From an uncultured Collinsella sp. (GTDB lineage: Bacteria > Actinomycetota > Coriobacteriia > Coriobacteriales > Coriobacteriaceae), in NCBI GenBank assembly GCA_900549185.1, contig URNM01000050.1, forward strand, positions 1-12,969: a DNA stretch of 12,969 nt, in the 5' to 3' direction. Position numbers and translations under genes: made by a program. This document shows, piece after piece, positions 5,386-12,969 of the stretch. The notes below the pieces were generated by a model. That model was not told the origin of the DNA. It was given only the letters and a program-made list of their open reading frames with translations, and searched no databases. The first letter of the stretch is position 1, and the number at the start of each line of letters is the position of its first letter.

Positions 5386-7323
5386 TTAGTTGCTAGACTC
5401 GGAGTCGTCGCCGGAGCCGGAGATAGAAACCGTCAGCGTAATCGTGCTGTCGGTGGACTGCTTGCCGGTGGGGGAAACACCCGTGACAGTTGCGTTCTCG
5501 TTGCCGCTCACAGGGTTGCCGTTCTGATCGCAGAATGCGATGTTGTAGAACCCGGCGTTGTTGAGCGCGGTGACGGCGGCGGAGATGCTCTTGCCGTACA
5601 GGTTGCCCGGGACGCTGGCCTTGCCGGACTTCTTGGCGATGACGACGGTGATCGTGGCACCGGGTTTCTGCTTGCCGCTGGGGTTCCAGCTAATTACGGT
5701 ACCCTCGGTAACCGAGTCGTTTTCCTGGTAGCTCACGTCGACGCCAAAGCCAGCCATGTCGAGAGCGTTGCGCGCCTGGGCCTCGGTCATGTCGGTCAGA
5801 TCGGGCACCGAGGTGGTGTCCGGGCCGCTGGAGACCTTGTACGAGATGGTCGTGCCCTTCTCGACCTCCTTGCCGGCAACAGTGCTCTGCTCAAAGACCT
5901 GGCCCTCTTCGGCCTCATTGGCTTCCTCCGAAGCGCTGCCCTTCAGGCCCACGCTTGCCAGTGCGGCCTCGGCCTGGTCCTTGGTCAGGCCGACGAGCTG
6001 CGGAACCTCAACCTTCTCGGAGGGCTTAGGGCCCTTGGAGACTACCAGGTTCACCCTCGTGCCCTTGGCCTTCTTGGTGTTGCCGTTGGGGGTCTGCTCG
6101 GCGACCTTTCCCTCGTCGACATCGTCGTTGTAGCTCTGGTCGACGGTGCCAACCTCAAGGCCGGCTTCCTTGATCAGCTCAATAGCGGTTTCCTGGTCCT
6201 TGCCCAGCACGTCGGGCACCGTGACCTGTTCGCCACTGAACATGCCCGTGGCAAAGGCCACTACAACGCCAATCACGGCGACGGCGGCAATCACGGCGGC
6301 GATAATCTTGTTCTTGTTGGACTTAGGCTTCTCGACCTCGTAGGAGCCCGTGGAGCCCGAGACAGCGCTACGGGCGGTGTTCTGACCGCTCACGCCCGAG
6401 ACGGGACGAACCATAGCGCGCGTTGAGTCGGAAAGCTCGCGGGTCTTGGTGGCACCCAGGTCGCCGGCGGCACCGATGATGCGCGTGGGCTCCGAGACGT
6501 TGACGGCACGGCCGGACAGGTAGCTGTTGAGCACCTGGCGCAGCTCGTCGGCCGTCTGGAAGCGGTTCGCCGGGTCCTTCTCCATGCACTTGAGGATGAT
6601 GCGCTCCAGGTCGGCATCGACGCCGGAGTTGATCTGGCTCGGCGGGATGGGGAGCTCGTTGACCTGCTTGAGCGCGACCGAGATGGCATCGTCGCCGTCA
6701 AAGGGTACGCGGCCGGTGGCGCACTCGTACATGACGACACCCAGCGAGTAGATATCCGAGGTGGGGCCGAGGTCCTGGCCGCGGGTCTGCTCGGGGCTTA
6801 CATAGTGGGCGGTTCCCAGCACGTTGTTGTCTTGCGTGAGGTGGCTGTTCTTGGCGCGCGCAATGCCAAAGTCCATCACCTTGATGTTGCCGTCGGGCAG
6901 CACCATGATGTTCTGCGGCTTAATGTCGCGGTGGATGATCTCGTGCTTGTGGGCGACCGAAAGCGCGGAGCTGATCTGCGAGCCGATCTGGGCGACCTTC
7001 TTGGGGTCGAGGGCGCCGTGGCTCTTGATGCCGCTCTTAAGGTCGGTGCCGCGCAGGTACTCCATGACGATGTAATAGGTGTCGCCGTCCTTGCCCCAAT
7101 CGTAGACGCCCACGATATAGGGGGAGGAGAGACCGGCTGCTGCCTGGGCCTCCTGCTTAAAGCGTGCGGCGAAGGTCGCGTCGCCAGCATACTGCGGCAG
7201 CATGATCTTGACGGCTACCGTGCGGTCGAGAACCTGATCCTGTGCACGGTAGACGGTCGCCATGCCGCCTGTTCCCACCTTATCCTTGAGGAGGTATCTT
7301 CCCCCGAGGACCCTCTGTTCCAT
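5386..7323 (-). CDS. pknB: PknB, membrane Ser/Thr protein kinase with PASTA repeats
   Basis: This kinase senses cell-wall precursors outside the cell and phosphorylates division and wall-synthesis proteins inside it. Of 645 aa, the kinase domain covers about 10-270: glycine loop GTGGMA (17-22), ATP-binding Lys39 in VAVK, HRDIKPQN with catalytic Asp133, DFG (151-153) and SPE (176-178). A linker rich in Ser/Thr follows, then one membrane helix at about 340-359 and four PASTA-like repeats (about 366-431, 435-499, 501-565, 570-632). The last repeat is the most divergent and the tail is acidic. ATG at 7323 is chosen because AGGAG sits 5 nt upstream and MEQRVLGGRY is the usual start of the family; an ATG five codons earlier lacks a ribosome site. 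It is the last gene of the cluster. No separate pknA is present. The extracellular repeats have no catalytic role. Confidence 0.95.
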   Translation of the reverse strand: MEQRVLGGRYLLKDKVGTGGMATVYRAQDQVLDRTVAVKIMLPQYAGDATFAARFKQEAQAAAGLSSPYIVGVYDWGKDGDTYYIVMEYLRGTDLKSGIKSHGALDPKKVAQIGSQISSALSVAHKHEIIHRDIKPQNIMVLPDGNIKVMDFGIARAKNSHLTQDNNVLGTAHYVSPEQTRGQDLGPTSDIYSLGVVMYECATGRVPFDGDDAISVALKQVNELPIPPSQINSGVDADLERIILKCMEKDPANRFQTADELRQVLNSYLSGRAVNVSEPTRIIGAAGDLGATKTRELSDSTRAMVRPVSGVSGQNTARSAVSGSTGSYEVEKPKSNKNKIIAAVIAAVAVIGVVVAFATGMFSGEQVTVPDVLGKDQETAIELIKEAGLEVGTVDQSYNDDVDEGKVAEQTPNGNTKKAKGTRVNLVVSKGPKPSEKVEVPQLVGLTKDQAEAALASVGLKGSASEEANEAEEGQVFEQSTVAGKEVEKGTTISYKVSSGPDTTSVPDLTDMTEAQARNALDMAGFGVDVSYQENDSVTEGTVISWNPSGKQKPGATITVVIAKKSGKASVPGNLYGKSISAAVTALNNAGFYNIAFCDQNGNPVSGNENATVTGVSPTGKQSTDSTITLTVSISGSGDDSESSN

Positions 7324-7455
7324 TCCTGCTCCTAACATAACTATTCGCTCAACGATGTGTGTAGTACCAAATGTGTGGCCGCTGGGGCCGTGTGGCGCGT
7401 TGCCGCTAGCTCATCGGCCGAGGCGTGCCCCAAGTATCCGCTTTGATCACGGGCA
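7324..7455 (-). promoter_or_regulatory. Gap between rodA-pbpA and pknB
   Basis: This 132-nt spacer is the only real gap in the minus-strand cluster; the other junctions are 16 nt or less. I see no gene, no strong terminator and no convincing promoter in it. TTGGTA with GAATAG at 18-nt spacing is the best -35/-10 pair I can find and it is weak. In many actinobacteria pknA lies here. pknB may have some independent transcription (inference). Confidence 0.3.
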
Positions 7456-10326
7456 TCACGCTCCCTGTGCGGCGAGCGCCGCGGTCAGGACGATGCCGGC
7501 AATCTTGGCCGCCTTGACGTCGTGTTTGTCGTAATCCTCCAGGGCCACCGAGATGGCAACCGTGGGTGAATCGTAAGGTGCAAAGCCAACAAACATAGAG
7601 TTGACGTTGGTGCCGCCGGTCTCGGCCGAACCGGTCTTGCCGGCAACCTTGACGCCCGGAATCTGGGCATCGGTGCCGGTACCGGACTGGACGACGGCGA
7701 GCATGGCCTGCTTGACCTGGTCGGCCGTGGCAGAGCTGACGGCCTGACCCAGCGAGCGGGACTGCGTAGTCTTAACCACGGTTCCGTCCGGGGCGAGTAT
7801 CTGGGACACAAAGAACGGGTCCATGACCACGCCGCTGTTGGCGATAGCCGCAGCAATCACGCAATTCTGCATAACGGTGGTCTGCGGGCCAGGCGTGTGG
7901 TCCATGCCGACGGGCTGGCCGGCGCCTGCCCAAGCGGTCTCCCACTCGGTCATAAGCGACGGGTCGGCCATGATGGAGGCCGCGGCGGTAAGGTCCTGAC
8001 CCAGCTTTTGCCCATAGCCAAAGGCGTTGGCAAACTGTACCAGCGAGCTGGCACCGACCTCGTTTGCCACCTGGCCAAAGACGACGTTGGACGACACGGC
8101 AAAGGCCTGCTGCAGGCTGATGGTGCCGTAGCTCTCGTTGGCATAGTTGGTGACCGGCGCGTTGCCAATATCCATGGAGCCGGGCGCCTGGTACGTGCTG
8201 GTAAGGCTGGCGGTGCCGGTTTCGAGCGCCGCGGAGAGTGTGACGACCTTAAAGGTCGAGCCCGGGGTGTAGAGCGCGTCCATGGCGCGGTCGTACATGG
8301 AGCCGTCCTCGCCACCGCCCGACTGCATTAGGGCATCGATGTTGGTGTTGTCATAGGTGGGCGAGCTCGCGCACGCAAGGACCGCACCGGTGCGCGGATC
8401 CATGACCACCACAGCGCCCTTAAAGCCTTTGAGCGCCTGCTCGGCAGCCGTCTGGATGCGCGAGTCGATAGTGAGCTTGGCGGTATTGCCCGGCTGGGTC
8501 TGCCCCGCGAGCGACGCGATGGCGTTGTTCCAGCTGGAGTAATCCTTGGAGCCGGTGAGCGTATCGTTCATGACGTTCTCGATGGCGGTGGTGCCATACT
8601 GCTGGCTCACATAGCCAACCACGTGCGCTGCCAGGTTACCGTTGGGGTAGGAGCGTACGTAGGTGCCGTCCTCCTGCTGCAGCGACTCGGCCAGCGTCAC
8701 GCCGTCGGACGTGATGATGGAACCGCGCTGGATGTACTTGGAGCGGGCGATGGTGTGGTTGTTGGTCGGCATGTCCTGATAGTCCTTGGCCTTGATGACC
8801 TGGACATAGGTGAGGTTGCCGATAAGGATGGCGAACAGCGCCGTAAAGGCGAGCACCGCACGGGTTAGACGGTTGGCGAGCGCAACGCGGCCGAGCACAC
8901 CGGATTCAGGCGTGTCGAGCAGGCGACGGCGCATGCGTGAGCCGACGGAATGGCTGCCGCTGCCGTAGGAAGACGAGGTGGCAAAGCGCGTGCCCGTCGG
9001 GGCGGCGGCAGATGCGACCTGATCATCGGTGATGGCGGCCATGGTGCCGGTGCCGGTAAGCTCGGCCTCGCGTCCGGTCGCCTCGTCACCGGCGCGCAGC
9101 AGGAGCGCGACGATGATAAAGCTCGCCAGCAGAGAGGAGCCGCCCTGGCTCATAAAGGGCAGGGTGACGCCGGTCAGCGGGATCAGGCGGGTTACGCCGC
9201 CAACGATCAAGAAGGCCTGGAAGCTGATGGCGGCCGTAAGGCCTGTGGCACTAAAGGCGGCGAGGTCGGATTTAGCGCGGGCAGCCGTGGTGAGGCCGCG
9301 AACGGCAAAGAGCATAAACAGGATGAGCACGGCGCCGCCGCCCAAAAGGCCCATCTCCTCGCCGATAGCCGAGAAGATAAAGTCGGACTCGACGACAGGG
9401 ATGTTGTTGGCCATGCCGTTGCCGATGCCAACACCGACCAGACCGCCATCGGCAAGCGAGAAGAGCGACTGGACGATCTGGTAGCCCTGGCCCTGGGCGT
9501 CCTTAAACGGATCGAGCCAAACCTGGAAACGCACCTGAGCGTGAGACAGGAACTTGTAGGCGCCCACGGCTCCAACAGCTAAGAGCGCAAGGCCGATAAC
9601 GACATACGAAAAGCGCCCCGTGGCAACGTAGAGCATCAGCAAGAAGATGGTGTAGAACAGCACGGCCGAACCCAGGTCGCGTTCGAAGACGACGACGAGC
9701 AGGCACACACCCCACACGGCAAACAGCGGCAGCAGCAGTCGCAGGCGAGGGATCTTAAAGCCCAGAATCTTGCGGTTGGAGATGGAGAGCAGCTCGCGGT
9801 TCTCGGCCAGGTAGCCGGCCAGGAACAGGACGATAAAGACCTTGGCGAACTCGCCGGGCTGGATGGTAAAGCCCGCGATGCGAATCCACAGCTTGGAGCC
9901 CGAGATCGTGGTGCCGATAAAGATAGGCAGCATCAGCAGAATGATGCCGATGATGCCAAAGGTGTACTTGTAGCGCATGACCACGTCGAGGTTTTTGACT
10001 AGTGCAAGCGTTCCCACCATGAGCGCCACCGAGACAAACAGGATGATGAGCTGTGAGATGGCGAGAGCGGGGGCGAGACGCGTCACGAACGTGATGCCGA
10101 TGCCCGAAAGTATAAATACGATGGGCAGGATGGCGGGGTCGGCACCGGGCGCCAAGATGCGCACGGCGATGTGGGCCGCGGCAAAGGCGGCAAAGAGGCC
10201 GATCGGTACGGCGAGCGTCTCAAAGGAGATGGCAGCGCCCGCGGTGAGGACGTACATCGCATACAGCAGGATGACGGGGAACGCCGAGGCGATGAGCAAG
10301 AGCAGCTCGGTGTTGCGGCGACTCAT
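7456..10326 (-). CDS. rodA-pbpA: Fused RodA/FtsW (SEDS) glycosyltransferase and PbpA-type transpeptidase
   Basis: A 956-aa protein joins two enzymes of peptidoglycan synthesis that are usually separate. Residues about 5-412 are a polytopic SEDS domain, which polymerises lipid II into glycan strands. WLDPFKDAQGQGYQI and GGLVGVGIGNG (about 270-304) are SEDS signatures, and SDFIFSAIGEEMG carries Asp315, the probable catalytic acid. A polar linker (about 415-483) leads to a second membrane anchor (about 487-507) and a class B PBP that crosslinks stem peptides: Ser690-x-x-Lys693 (STFK), Ser745-Ser-Asn747 (SSN) and Lys897-Thr-Gly (KTG), all intact. There is no stop or frameshift between the halves. 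ATG at 10326 is chosen over GTG at 10335 because AGGGAG is 8 nt upstream of ATG. The gap from pstP is 16 nt. Confidence 0.95.
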   Translation of the reverse strand: MSRRNTELLLLIASAFPVILLYAMYVLTAGAAISFETLAVPIGLFAAFAAAHIAVRILAPGADPAILPIVFILSGIGITFVTRLAPALAISQLIILFVSVALMVGTLALVKNLDVVMRYKYTFGIIGIILLMLPIFIGTTISGSKLWIRIAGFTIQPGEFAKVFIVLFLAGYLAENRELLSISNRKILGFKIPRLRLLLPLFAVWGVCLLVVVFERDLGSAVLFYTIFLLMLYVATGRFSYVVIGLALLAVGAVGAYKFLSHAQVRFQVWLDPFKDAQGQGYQIVQSLFSLADGGLVGVGIGNGMANNIPVVESDFIFSAIGEEMGLLGGGAVLILFMLFAVRGLTTAARAKSDLAAFSATGLTAAISFQAFLIVGGVTRLIPLTGVTLPFMSQGGSSLLASFIIVALLLRAGDEATGREAELTGTGTMAAITDDQVASAAAPTGTRFATSSSYGSGSHSVGSRMRRRLLDTPESGVLGRVALANRLTRAVLAFTALFAILIGNLTYVQVIKAKDYQDMPTNNHTIARSKYIQRGSIITSDGVTLAESLQQEDGTYVRSYPNGNLAAHVVGYVSQQYGTTAIENVMNDTLTGSKDYSSWNNAIASLAGQTQPGNTAKLTIDSRIQTAAEQALKGFKGAVVVMDPRTGAVLACASSPTYDNTNIDALMQSGGGEDGSMYDRAMDALYTPGSTFKVVTLSAALETGTASLTSTYQAPGSMDIGNAPVTNYANESYGTISLQQAFAVSSNVVFGQVANEVGASSLVQFANAFGYGQKLGQDLTAAASIMADPSLMTEWETAWAGAGQPVGMDHTPGPQTTVMQNCVIAAAIANSGVVMDPFFVSQILAPDGTVVKTTQSRSLGQAVSSATADQVKQAMLAVVQSGTGTDAQIPGVKVAGKTGSAETGGTNVNSMFVGFAPYDSPTVAISVALEDYDKHDVKAAKIAGIVLTAALAAQGA

Positions 10327-10342
10327 AAGCGGCACTCCCTTT

Positions 10343-12277
10343 CTAATTCTTATCGGAGGCTTCGGCCTCGGCGGACTGTTCGGCGGTTTTCTCGGAATCT
10401 GATTCGGAGGTCGATCCCTGATTGGTGTTGTCGCGAATCGTTTGCGCGTCGATCACCTGGCGGGTCTGCTCCTCGTCGATCTGGTGGCGGTACTTGGATA
10501 TCGTGTCCTGCGCATCGTCGACACTTGTTTGCGGAATGCCCGCCTTGAGGCGGTTTTGCGTGTCTTCGGGCAGGTCGGATAGCTTGATGCTGGTTTCGCT
10601 TTCGAGCCAGTGGAGCTTGAGTCCGAGCGGCTTACCGGGCAGGCCGCGCCAGACGGCGACATTGCCCTGGTAGGTACCCAGGTAGTACGAGCCGGTGACA
10701 CCCGTGTAGGCCCAGATGCCAGCTGCCAGCACAAAGACGAGGGCCAGAATGGCGGCGATAGTAATGTTGCGGCGACGCACGCGCTGCGCCTCGCGCATAA
10801 CGCCATCGTCAACCAGGTCAACGACTACTACGGTCACGTTGTCGTGGCCGCCGGCAGCAAGCGCCGCGTCCACTAGGTTGTCGACGCAGATTTGCGCGGT
10901 TGAGGACTGCGTGGCGATGTTCTCGATATCGCTATCGGGAATCATGCTCGAGAGGCCGTCGGAGCACAGGATCAGGCGGTCGCCTTCCTCGATATGCAGA
11001 GTGAAGTGGTCGGCATACATGGCGGGGTCCGAGCCCAGCGCGCGGGTGATGACCGAACGGTTGGGGTGGACGCGAGCCTCGTCTGCCGTGATCTCGCCGG
11101 CGTCCACGAGCTCCTCCACGTAGGAGTGGTCGCGGGTCACGCGGATGAGCGTGCCCTCGTGGAGCAGATAGGCGCGAGAGTCGCCCACGTGGGCGATGGC
11201 GAGCGTGTCGTTTTCGATGTAGGCGCAGGTGGCTGTGCAGCCCATGCCGGGCTTGCCCAGGCCGTTCAGGGCCGCCTCGATTACGGCGGCGTTGGCTGCC
11301 TCGACGGCTGCGGCCAGGCGTGCTGCGTCGGCGGACTGTGGGGCCGTCTTGGCAATAGTCTCGACAGCGATAGAGGAGGCTACCTCGCCGGCGGCGTGAC
11401 CGCCCATGCCGTCGCATACGCAAAAGAGCGGCGACTGCACCAGGTAGGAATCCTCATTGTGCGGGCGCACACAGCCAACGTCGGAGCGGGCGCCCCACAT
11501 GAGTTGCGTGGTGGTGCCGGCATCATAGGTCGAGTCGGTCTCGATGCGCTCCTCGGGTAGGGGTTCAAAGCTCATGGTCGAGCCGGGGTCTTTGAGCTTG
11601 GCCTCAACGGCGGCAACGTCGATCTCGGCTGTGTCACCGGGAGAGACGGTGTCGGTCTCGGCGTTTGATTCGGAATCGCCGGTGTCCGGGGAGTCGGGCT
11701 CCTCGGAAACGCGGGCGGTCGACTCGTCATCTTGCGGGCTGACGTCTATAGGCTCGGGCGTCGCAAAGTGCGACCGCGTGGGCGTGTTTTGCGACTGGGC
11801 GGCGGGCTCGGCCACGGCATCGGACTCGCTTGCGGGCGCAGGCTGCGGGGTCTTGGGTGCAGGGCCGTCCTCGGGGGATGTCCCTGCCTCGGGCGCCGGC
11901 GTAGACGCGGACGCAACCTCGGATGCCGGGGCTATGGGAAACGCCGGCGCGGCGGGCTCGGGTGCCGCAAACACCGCAGCGCTCTCGTTGATTGCCGCGG
12001 CGACGGGCTCTGCAAAGTGAGCCGGCGCCGGGGTTGCTTCGGGCGCTGTGGGCTGTTCCGCAGCATGTGCGCCGATGGGCGCCGCTACGGCATCCTCTTC
12101 GTCCTCGTTATCGGCGAGATCCGAAATATCATGCGTTACATGCGAAAGAGGCAGGGAGAACACGGTGTCCTCGGGTTCCACGGGTGCGGAGCCCGCCGGA
12201 GCGGCGTGGGCCGGCGCAGCTGCGGCGGCAGCCGGTGCCTCGGTCATAGTTGCGGACTTGTTCTCCTCGTCGATCAT
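10343..12277 (-). CDS. pstP: PstP, PP2C-family Ser/Thr phosphatase with long acidic N-terminal extension
   Basis: This metal-dependent phosphatase reverses PknB phosphorylation. The catalytic domain of the 644-aa protein begins near residue 257: RPHNED (271-276), DGMGG (289-293), GDSR (365-368), SDG (439-441) and GGHDN (476-480) supply the metal and phosphate ligands. A membrane helix at about 505-525 follows a basic stretch (RVRRRN), and an extracellular tail of about 120 residues ends in Ser/Glu-rich sequence. The first 250 residues are low-complexity Ala/Pro/Glu, turning acidic and rich in Ser/Thr-Asp/Glu at about 180-220; actinobacterial PstP proteins normally begin at the catalytic domain. 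The ATG overlaps the fhaB stop by 4 nt (ATGA), so the two are translationally coupled. An internal ATG at codon 11 has no well-spaced ribosome site. Confidence 0.94.
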   Translation of the reverse strand: MIDEENKSATMTEAPAAAAAAPAHAAPAGSAPVEPEDTVFSLPLSHVTHDISDLADNEDEEDAVAAPIGAHAAEQPTAPEATPAPAHFAEPVAAAINESAAVFAAPEPAAPAFPIAPASEVASASTPAPEAGTSPEDGPAPKTPQPAPASESDAVAEPAAQSQNTPTRSHFATPEPIDVSPQDDESTARVSEEPDSPDTGDSESNAETDTVSPGDTAEIDVAAVEAKLKDPGSTMSFEPLPEERIETDSTYDAGTTTQLMWGARSDVGCVRPHNEDSYLVQSPLFCVCDGMGGHAAGEVASSIAVETIAKTAPQSADAARLAAAVEAANAAVIEAALNGLGKPGMGCTATCAYIENDTLAIAHVGDSRAYLLHEGTLIRVTRDHSYVEELVDAGEITADEARVHPNRSVITRALGSDPAMYADHFTLHIEEGDRLILCSDGLSSMIPDSDIENIATQSSTAQICVDNLVDAALAAGGHDNVTVVVVDLVDDGVMREAQRVRRRNITIAAILALVFVLAAGIWAYTGVTGSYYLGTYQGNVAVWRGLPGKPLGLKLHWLESETSIKLSDLPEDTQNRLKAGIPQTSVDDAQDTISKYRHQIDEEQTRQVIDAQTIRDNTNQGSTSESDSEKTAEQSAEAEASDKN

Positions 12278-12690
12278 CGACGGTTCACCTTCATGACCAC
12301 GTCGCCAATCTGGACTTCGTCGCCCTCACGCAGCGTCGCGGGCTCCACGAGCTGGCGGCCGTTGACGAGCGTGCCGTTAAGCGAGTTGAGGTCCTCGATG
12401 ATGAGCGCCGGGCCCTGCAGCGAAAAGCGCGCATGCGAGGCCGAGACGAACGGTTCGTTGATGCAGATGTCCGAAGATGGCGAGCGACCGACGATGACGG
12501 GGCCGAGCATGTCTACGTGGATGCCGCGGATACCGCGCGGACCCTTGTCCACATCAATCGTCCAGATAGCCGAGTCGCGGCGCTGCCCGCGCACAAGTCC
12601 CACGCCGGTCTTCATGACGGCGAACAGGAAGATATAGAGCAGGGCGACCAGGACGATGCGGCCTGCAAAAAGGACGATATCGATGTTCAT
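12274..12690 (-). CDS. fhaB: FhaB-like membrane-anchored FHA domain protein
   Basis: This 138-aa protein binds phosphothreonine peptides and so reads PknB phosphorylation, probably recruiting partners to the wall-synthesis machinery (the role is known for mycobacterial FhaB/FipA). Residues 5-25 form one hydrophobic helix, followed by a short basic stretch. The FHA domain spans about 62-135 with the ligand-binding residues GRS (68-70), SASH (83-86) and NSLNGT (102-107), all present. The start ATG at 12690 is 6 nt after the previous gene's stop; its ribosome site AGGGGA lies inside the end of that gene. Its stop overlaps the pstP start. Confidence 0.92.
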   Translation of the reverse strand: MNIDIVLFAGRIVLVALLYIFLFAVMKTGVGLVRGQRRDSAIWTIDVDKGPRGIRGIHVDMLGPVIVGRSPSSDICINEPFVSASHARFSLQGPALIIEDLNSLNGTLVNGRQLVEPATLREGDEVQIGDVVMKVNRR

Positions 12691-12696
12691 AAGCGA

Positions 12697-12919
12697 CTAT
12701 CCCCTAAATTCAAAGGTGCTCAGGCCAAACGTCAGCAGATCGCCGTTGCGCAGCGGGCAGCGCGTAATGCGGCGGTTGTTGACGAGCGTGCCGTTGGTGG
12801 AATTGAGGTCCTCGATCGACCAATCCGAGCCCGTAAAGGTGAGCTGGGCGTGGCGGCGCGACACGTTGGGGTCGCGCAGGGCAATGTCGGAAACTGAGCG
12901 CTCGCGACCGATGGTTACC
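12697..12919 (-). CDS. fhaA: C-terminal FHA domain of an FhaA-like protein, 5' end missing
   Basis: Only the last 74 codons are genomic; the gene runs off the contig into adapter. The fragment is a nearly complete FHA domain: GRE near its start, VSRRHAQL, NSTNGTLV and the final GLSTFEFRG. In actinobacteria the first gene of this cluster is FhaA, with an N-terminal DUF3662 domain that would lie beyond the contig end, so the name rests on position. It binds phosphothreonine partners; mycobacterial FhaA is tied to MviN/MurJ and wall synthesis. Read-through peptides such as SEMCIRDR at its apparent start are adapter. Confidence 0.85.
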
Positions 12920-12969
12920 CTGTCTCTTATACACATCTCCGAGCCCACGAGACACTGAGCGATATCGTA
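12920..12969. other. Nextera (i7-side) adapter with index, not genomic
   Basis: CTGTCTCTTATACACATCT (12920-12938) is the mosaic end, followed by CCGAGCCCACGAGAC (12939-12953), the reverse complement of the Read 2 adapter. ACTGAGCG (12954-12961) occupies the i7 index position and ATATCGTA fits the start of the P7 sequence ATCTCGTA with one mismatch. The six bases at the contig's other end (CTCAGT) match the reverse complement of this same index. Confidence 0.98.

Noticed and set aside
5350..5394. Additional inverted repeats near the pknB stop (GCGGT/ACCGC and AGCAAC/GTTGCT)
   Set aside because: Stems of 5-6 bp are expected by chance in this GC-rich DNA, and the strong 11-bp terminator at 5298-5334 explains the end of the operon.
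5380..6426. 348-codon plus-strand open frame opposite pknB
   Set aside because: It is a mirror frame of the pknB PASTA region, with no ribosome site, and the sense-strand protein is unambiguous.
10326..10335. GTG start at 10335 for the RodA-PbpA fusion
   Set aside because: The ribosome site overlaps this codon, while ATG at 10326 has proper 8-nt spacing.
12656..12958. Plus-strand frame ending in LSLIHISEPTRH
   Set aside because: It is antisense to the FHA genes and ends in translated Nextera adapter, a known artefact peptide.

Overview
The window is a contig of roughly 12.9 kb from a moderately GC-rich bacterium. It is closed at both ends by unremoved Nextera sequencing adapter (1-40 and 12920-12969), so real genomic sequence runs from about 41 to 12919. 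The gene set points to an actinobacterium of the class Coriobacteriia, most likely Collinsella or a close relative. It combines the actinobacterial FHA / PP2C phosphatase / RodA / PbpA / PknB morphogenesis cluster with a Firmicutes-style mannose PTS operon carrying DUF956. The genus is inferred from memory of gene content; no search was run.

Left part (41-4622), plus strand: the C-terminal 97 residues of an iron-sulfur oxidoreductase; hypA, a nickel-insertion protein for [NiFe]-hydrogenase maturation starting at TTG; an AT-rich regulatory region of about 400 bp; then the mannose-family PTS operon manX (fused EIIAB), manY (EIIC), manZ (EIID). A terminator-like hairpin follows, with the DUF956 gene (manO) directly behind it. 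PEP-derived phosphate passes from HPr to His9 of IIA, then to His175 of IIB, and on to the sugar carried in by IIC-IID.

Middle part (4622-5385): a tRNA-Arg(CCT) gene with its own probable promoter and terminator, a 49-codon gene for a small single-pass membrane protein with a strongly basic tail, and a convergent intergenic region with two strong terminators and an unexplained imperfect inverted repeat.

Right part (5386-12919), minus strand, reading right to left: the end of an FhaA-like FHA protein, an FhaB-like membrane FHA protein, a PstP-type phosphatase with an unusually long acidic disordered N-terminus, a single-polypeptide fusion of a RodA/FtsW (SEDS) glycosyltransferase with a PbpA-type transpeptidase, and the PASTA Ser/Thr kinase PknB. 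Spacing is 6 nt, a 4-nt overlap and 16 nt, then a 132-nt gap before pknB. The cluster couples peptidoglycan polymerisation and crosslinking to reversible Thr phosphorylation.

The most notable non-coding signal is a hairpin element present twice (870-938 and 4558-4622), with near-identical 18-nt arms, different loops and the same single mismatch in both copies. I saw no CRISPR array, transposase, phage gene or clearly new multi-gene system. The less ordinary items are the hairpin element, the RodA-PbpA fusion, the PstP extension and the 5164-5234 palindromic region.
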